From a virus, in IMG/VR virus record IMGVR_UViG_3300025767_000110, positions 1-25,924 of that record: a stretch of 25,924 nucleotides of DNA, one strand, 5' to 3'. Both the position numbers and the translations under genes were made by a program. Positions 23,712-25,924 of the stretch are shown piece after piece (positions within the stretch are counted from its first letter, which is position 1; each line of letters opens with the position of its first letter). The notes under the pieces are model-generated. The model saw nothing but the letters and a program-made list of their open reading frames with translations. It did not search any database and was not told the DNA's origin.

Positions 23712-23844
23712 TGTATTTTCTTTCGCTTAAAAATTTGACGCACAACACACCGTCTGGCGCATACATTGTCGATAACAATTCATGACGTTTTTGAAACCGC
23801 ATACATTTTAATTTCGCCCAACAACGTTTGTTATTACAACCCAT
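23671..23844 (-). CDS. Cys-rich small protein (57 aa), tentative
   Basis: From ATG 23844 the frame gives MGCNNKRCWAKLKCMRFQKR and continues to ITSDD. It fills the space between the 61-aa gene (11-base overlap, the overlap size used repeatedly here) and the HTH gene (41-base overlap). Without it 122 bases would be noncoding in an otherwise packed region. Three Cys and many Lys/Arg in the first 20 residues hint at metal or nucleic acid binding. No family recognised. Confidence 0.5.
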   Translation of the reverse strand: MGCNNKRCWAKLKCMRFQKRHELLSTMYAPDGVLCVKFLSERKYNETIEFYAITSDD

Positions 23845-24019
23845 TGTCATCAGGAACAATCCCGGTCAACGTTTCCATCTTCCACATAACACTGTCCATC
23901 AAATCCTCAATAGGCATCGAGCCTCGATGCTTATGAATAAACTTGGTGATGGCGACCGTATCGTTAAAGATTTCGATGAACGCCTCTTTGTCGCTTAGAC
24001 CTACCCATTTACTCGTCAT
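23834..24019 (-). CDS. Hypothetical protein (61 aa), early region
   Basis: Helical small protein (DKEAFIEIFNDTVAITKFIH, then MPIEDLMDSVMWKMETLTGI). GGAGG precedes the ATG by seven bases within the end of the preceding gene, with an 11-base overlap. No family recognised; composition and place suit one of the many small host-interaction or regulatory proteins that phages make early. Confidence 0.65.
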   Translation of the reverse strand: MTSKWVGLSDKEAFIEIFNDTVAITKFIHKHRGSMPIEDLMDSVMWKMETLTGIVPDDNGL

Positions 24020-24251
24020 TGTTTTCCTCCAAATGTTTCATGTCTGCCGCACGTTCAACACGCGATTCCTCCGCTTCAAATGCGCGGAGCAAATCTGCGG
24101 ACGCACTAATCAAGTTTATTAGTGCATTTTTACTGACCAAAGTGACTTGATAAATATTATCGTCGCCACGGGTGCAAATTTCACAAGGCCAGCCATCAAC
24201 AGGTGTATGCCTGACATACACCATTGGATGTTGTTTTAATTCATTATCCAT
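24009..24251 (-). CDS. Hypothetical protein (80 aa), early region
   Basis: Two ATGs lie six bases apart; the second (24251) is chosen because AGGAG ends exactly six bases before it, while it abuts the first. The N-terminal half is strand-rich with a pair of Cys (WPCEICTRGDDNIYQVTLVS); the rest is a charged helix (SADLLRAFEAEESRVERAAD). Function unknown. Confidence 0.65.
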   Translation of the reverse strand: MDNELKQHPMVYVRHTPVDGWPCEICTRGDDNIYQVTLVSKNALINLISASADLLRAFEAEESRVERAADMKHLEENNDE

Positions 24252-24260
24252 CTCCATCTC

Positions 24261-24425
24261 CTACAAAACAAAAAAGCCGAAAAACATGACCATCATCAGC
24301 AATCCCATCAGCAAACAATACTGCAAAGCGTAAACCAGTAAATTCCAAATGGTTATCTCAATCGGCTTCACAACCTTAAATCGTTTAGCGTCACTAGCCT
24401 TCAAATAAATTTTTACATCATCCAT
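24261..24425 (-). CDS. Small membrane protein (54 aa), early region
   Basis: ATG 24425 to TAG 24263-24261; GGGAG lies before the start. About 26 polar residues (MDDVKIYLKASDAKRFKVVK, PIEITI) precede one strongly hydrophobic segment, WNLLVYALQYCLLMGLLMMV followed by MFFGFFVL, that runs to the C-terminus. It is thus a tail-anchored inner-membrane protein. Its stop overlaps the ribosome-binding site of the next gene. Made early and in the membrane, it may act on host envelope functions or exclusion of other phages; this is guesswork from topology. Confidence 0.7.
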   Translation of the reverse strand: MDDVKIYLKASDAKRFKVVKPIEITIWNLLVYALQYCLLMGLLMMVMFFGFFVL

Positions 24426-24438
24426 AATAAATCTCCCG

Positions 24439-24633
24439 TTACAATTTGTAATATCGTTTTAAGTCACAAGTCAACCCTGTTTGGTTCTGCGGAAAGCCGC
24501 AGTCGTAATATTTATAACGATGTTGATAATCAGTTATGCCGCTTTGCAAACCGCTTGGCGTTTCGCCAACAACATGAGCTATCACCCAGTAACCTTCGCG
24601 ACGCTCAAAAATTTGATAATCTTTAGTTTTCAT
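24439..24633 (-). CDS. Hypothetical protein (64 aa), early region
   Basis: A Tyr-rich soluble protein: MKTKDYQIFERREGYWVIAH, then YQHRYKYYDCGFPQNQTGLT. AAGGAGG precedes the ATG at good distance, and the start shares ATGA with the stop of the previous gene. Two Cys flank the Asn/Gln segment. No family recognised. Confidence 0.65.
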   Translation of the reverse strand: MKTKDYQIFERREGYWVIAHVVGETPSGLQSGITDYQHRYKYYDCGFPQNQTGLTCDLKRYYKL

Positions 24634-24848
24634 GTGCTCTCCCTCCTTGGCAAAAAATAATCTTTTTGTTGATGGTTGCCGACCTTTTTTGCGGCAGTGA
24701 TAAAACCTTTGCTCTGCTCTTTGAAAGCTCCAGATTCCAAAGCATCGGTAAAGTTTAGTTGACCCGAACTGTAGATGGTTTCCAAAACATCAAGCTCATG
24801 CTGAGACATTGTGAGCGTGTAACCTTTAGTGGTTCTTGACAGCTTCAT
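24630..24848 (-). CDS. Hypothetical protein (72 aa), early region
   Basis: The true start is ATG 24848 (GGGAG nine bases upstream); the longer frame above it only mirrors the DnaA-like gene. The product starts MKLSRTTKGYTLTMSQHELD, followed by VLETIYSSGQLNFTDALESG; the helix-rich central part could be a small winged-helix or helical bundle. It overlaps the DnaA-like gene by 23 bases and may be coupled to it. Function unknown. Confidence 0.65.
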   Translation of the reverse strand: MKLSRTTKGYTLTMSQHELDVLETIYSSGQLNFTDALESGAFKEQSKGFITAAKKVGNHQQKDYFLPRREST

Positions 24849-25167
24849 ATTTTTTAACTCCCTCAATAATGTTTGTGCTATAATTTTTGGCCTCAATTTT
24901 TGCCAAATCAATAATATAATCTTGATTATCAACCCATCCACGTTTGAACGCTTTATTTGAGCCGCTGATGACTGTGGTATGGTCACGACCACCCAAAAAC
25001 CTTGCTGTGTGACAATAGCTATAACCAAGCCCTTGGGTTGCAATGTGATAAAAAACAAACCTTGGTTTTACAAATTCACGCTTCCGACAACCGCCAAAAA
25101 AGTCATCTTTGCTGACATTGTGTTGTCGGCAAATAACCTTTGCCAAGTGTTGCAGTTTTATTTTCAT
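24826..25167 (-). CDS. Stand-alone DnaA domain IV (DNA-binding) protein, 113 aa
   Basis: The protein consists of little more than the C-terminal DNA-binding domain of the replication initiator DnaA. VSKDDFFGGCRKREFVKPRF lies near residues 18-37, followed by FVFYHIATQGLGYSYCHTAR and the signature GRDHTTV at residues 60-66, which in DnaA contacts the major groove of DnaA boxes. The AAA+ ATPase domain is absent. It could mark phage origin DNA, compete with host DnaA or act as a regulator. It is the first gene after the main leader region, so likely made early. ATG 25167 is preferred over 25173 because AGGAG stands six bases before it. Confidence 0.85.
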   Translation of the reverse strand: MKIKLQHLAKVICRQHNVSKDDFFGGCRKREFVKPRFVFYHIATQGLGYSYCHTARFLGGRDHTTVISGSNKAFKRGWVDNQDYIIDLAKIEAKNYSTNIIEGVKKYEAVKNH

Positions 25168-25173
25168 TCCCAT

Positions 25174-25262
25174 CTCCTTTTTAATTAACTTAACCCCACA
25201 TTAACGAATTGTTAAAACATGTCTACAAATAATTCACTATTTTTAAAATTAATTTTAAATGA
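25174..25262 (-). promoter_or_regulatory. Early leader: promoter and operator candidate
   Basis: This 89-base AT-rich gap is the main noncoding leader upstream of the early genes. A minus-strand promoter is possible: TTGTAG (25228-25223), an 18-base spacer and TTAATG (25204-25199). A perfect inverted repeat TTAAC-GAATT-GTTAA (25201-25215) overlaps the -10 region and could be an operator. Further upstream is an 18-base perfect palindrome TTTAAAATTAATTTTAAA (25242-25259). AAAAAGGAG stands next to the gene start. The promoter match is weak. Confidence 0.4.
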
Positions 25263-25712
25263 TTATTTTTTTGGCTGATTTCCGGTCATTTTACCCATGG
25301 CGCTGCCGACAATTTTATCCAAATGCGGAGCTGCAAAGTAAAATCCGACCACCAATAAGAACACACCATTGACCTGTTCGCCACCAGAACGAATGCTGTC
25401 AGCTGTGGCACTAAGCCGAGCAGCCTCAGATGGTAGCCATAAGGCAACCGCCTCGACCACCATTGCAACCACATATTGCAATGCCCAAATGATTGTGACC
25501 ATCAACGCAATAAAGCGCCGGGCTAAATTTTGACCTTGCGTTGCTTGCATCCATCCGACCACCATCGAACGTGCTTCAGAGCGCTCTTTAGCCGCGTCTG
25601 TGGCTTTTTCTTCGTCAGTATACACTAGCGCATCTAAACCATTTTTTACTGCGTCTATGGCGCTTCCAAGAGCTTTTTCAGAACCCATCATTTTGCTAAA
25701 TAAACCCATCAT
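25263..25712 (-). CDS. Holin, 3TM gene-transfer-agent type
   Basis: A 149-aa membrane protein: a charged cytoplasmic N-terminus (EEKATDAAKERSEARSMVVG), hydrophobic segments at about 67-93 (RRFIALMVTIIWALQYVVAM onward) and 114-130 (VNGVFLLVVGFYFAAPH), and a basic tail. This layout matches the GTA holin family, which opens the inner membrane so that the signal-less endolysin can reach the wall. It begins one base after the endolysin stop; two ATGs in tandem (25712, 25709) can serve as start. It is the last gene of the late block before the early leader. Confidence 0.82.
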   Translation of the reverse strand: MMGLFSKMMGSEKALGSAIDAVKNGLDALVYTDEEKATDAAKERSEARSMVVGWMQATQGQNLARRFIALMVTIIWALQYVVAMVVEAVALWLPSEAARLSATADSIRSGGEQVNGVFLLVVGFYFAAPHLDKIVGSAMGKMTGNQPKK

Positions 25713-25713
25713 T

Positions 25714-25924
25714 TTAATAACTCCAAATCCATGGTCTTGGGAACCCGTCGTCGGCTGTTAAAATATCTAAATGCACAAATCGACCATCACCGCTTTGGCT
25801 AACACCAAGCCCGGTGAAACCCATGTTTGTTGCGTGCTTTATTAATGTGTAGGCATTACCACCCCGAACAGATATATCAGCTGCCATGCCGGTTGTGTGT
25901 GCCGATAGCCGACCGACTTCCGCT
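25714..25924 (-). CDS. Endolysin, M15 peptidase, 3' part (continuation of the gene at 1-366)
   Basis: In the same frame as the left-end fragment, this copy encodes residues from about 63 onward: the SAHTTGMAADI and VHLDI zinc motifs and a tail FPRPWIWSY before TAA at 25716-25714. It carries Ala where the left copy has Gly119. The stop is separated from the holin ATG by one base, so endolysin and holin form a tight lysis pair. The missing 5' end is a contig-boundary artefact, not gene decay. Confidence 0.88.
   Translation of the reverse strand, partial: AEVGRLSAHTTGMAADISVRGGNAYTLIKHATNMGFTGLGVSQSGDGRFVHLDILTADDGFPRPWIWSY
25744..25924. repeat. Right copy of the contig-end repeat
   Basis: This is the partner of 1-181, identical except at 25754, 25768 and 25798. 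The endolysin frame runs through both copies, and joining the contig at the repeat restores one uninterrupted 131-codon gene. That is the strongest sign that the ends belong together. Confidence 0.95.

Noticed and set aside
24849-25058. Long N-terminal extension of the 72-aa early gene
   Set aside because: It overlaps the DnaA-like gene in another frame; the ATG at 24848 has its own ribosome-binding site.
25242-25259. 18-base AT palindrome after the holin as a terminator
   Set aside because: The stem has no G-C pairs and no following U-tract on the minus strand, so it would not terminate well.

Overview
The window looks like one complete genome of a small tailed phage (siphovirus-type tail). 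The first 181 bases recur at the end (25744-25924) with three substitutions, so the contig closes on itself to a unit of about 25,743 bp. Every gene I can support lies on the minus strand, packed with 1-, 4- and 11-base overlaps, so the map is best read from high to low coordinates. Host: the GTA-type 3TM holin, the Nu1/GpA terminase, the lambda-type portal with an HK97-type capsid and the tail-tip gene order fit phages of Proteobacteria, probably Alphaproteobacteria. The tail-fibre domain and several small proteins resemble those of aquatic or marine phages. This is inference, and no host gene is present. I find no integrase, tRNA or CRISPR array.

Early and replication region (25167 to 18508): an AT-rich leader with a promoter and operator candidate is followed by a stand-alone DnaA domain-IV protein, six short unknown genes (one membrane protein, one Cys-rich), a Cro/CI-like HTH, a RusA resolvase, a RecB/Cas4-like nuclease, a protein with an SSB-like acidic tail, and a 620-aa prim-pol/RepA-like helicase. 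Directly after the helicase stop lies a cluster of TTGTGAT repeats in roughly 10-bp phase with a GC-rich dyad, the best candidate replication origin or initiator-binding site. A PD-(D/E)XK-like nuclease, a second protein with an SSB-like tail and a zinc-ribbon protein follow. No DNA polymerase is visible, so the phage probably primes and unwinds its own DNA and borrows the host polymerase.

Packaging and head region (18508 to 10387): a tail-completion-like protein, small and large terminase, a 44-aa basic protein, an unknown 194-aa protein, a lambda gpB-like portal, and one 775-aa polypeptide that joins an extra N-terminal domain, an S78 prohead protease and the HK97-fold major capsid protein. 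A Rho-independent terminator candidate follows the capsid gene, then small head genes and a head-tail joining protein.

Tail region (10385 to 1687): tail terminator (gpU-like), a small unknown, tail tube, and a tail assembly chaperone with a canonical A AAA AAC slippery heptamer that opens a second frame (a gpG/gpGT-type -1 frameshift). Then come the tape measure, two distal-tail/hub proteins, an NlpC/P60-like protein, a gpJ-like tail tip and a tail fibre.

Lysis and accessory region (1673 to 1, continuing at 25924 to 25263): an unknown 81-aa protein, a 54-aa membrane protein, a 153-aa tail-anchored protein that seems to start at AUC, a PD-(D/E)XK-type nuclease, an M15 peptidase endolysin split by the contig ends, and the holin. 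The circle then returns to the early leader.
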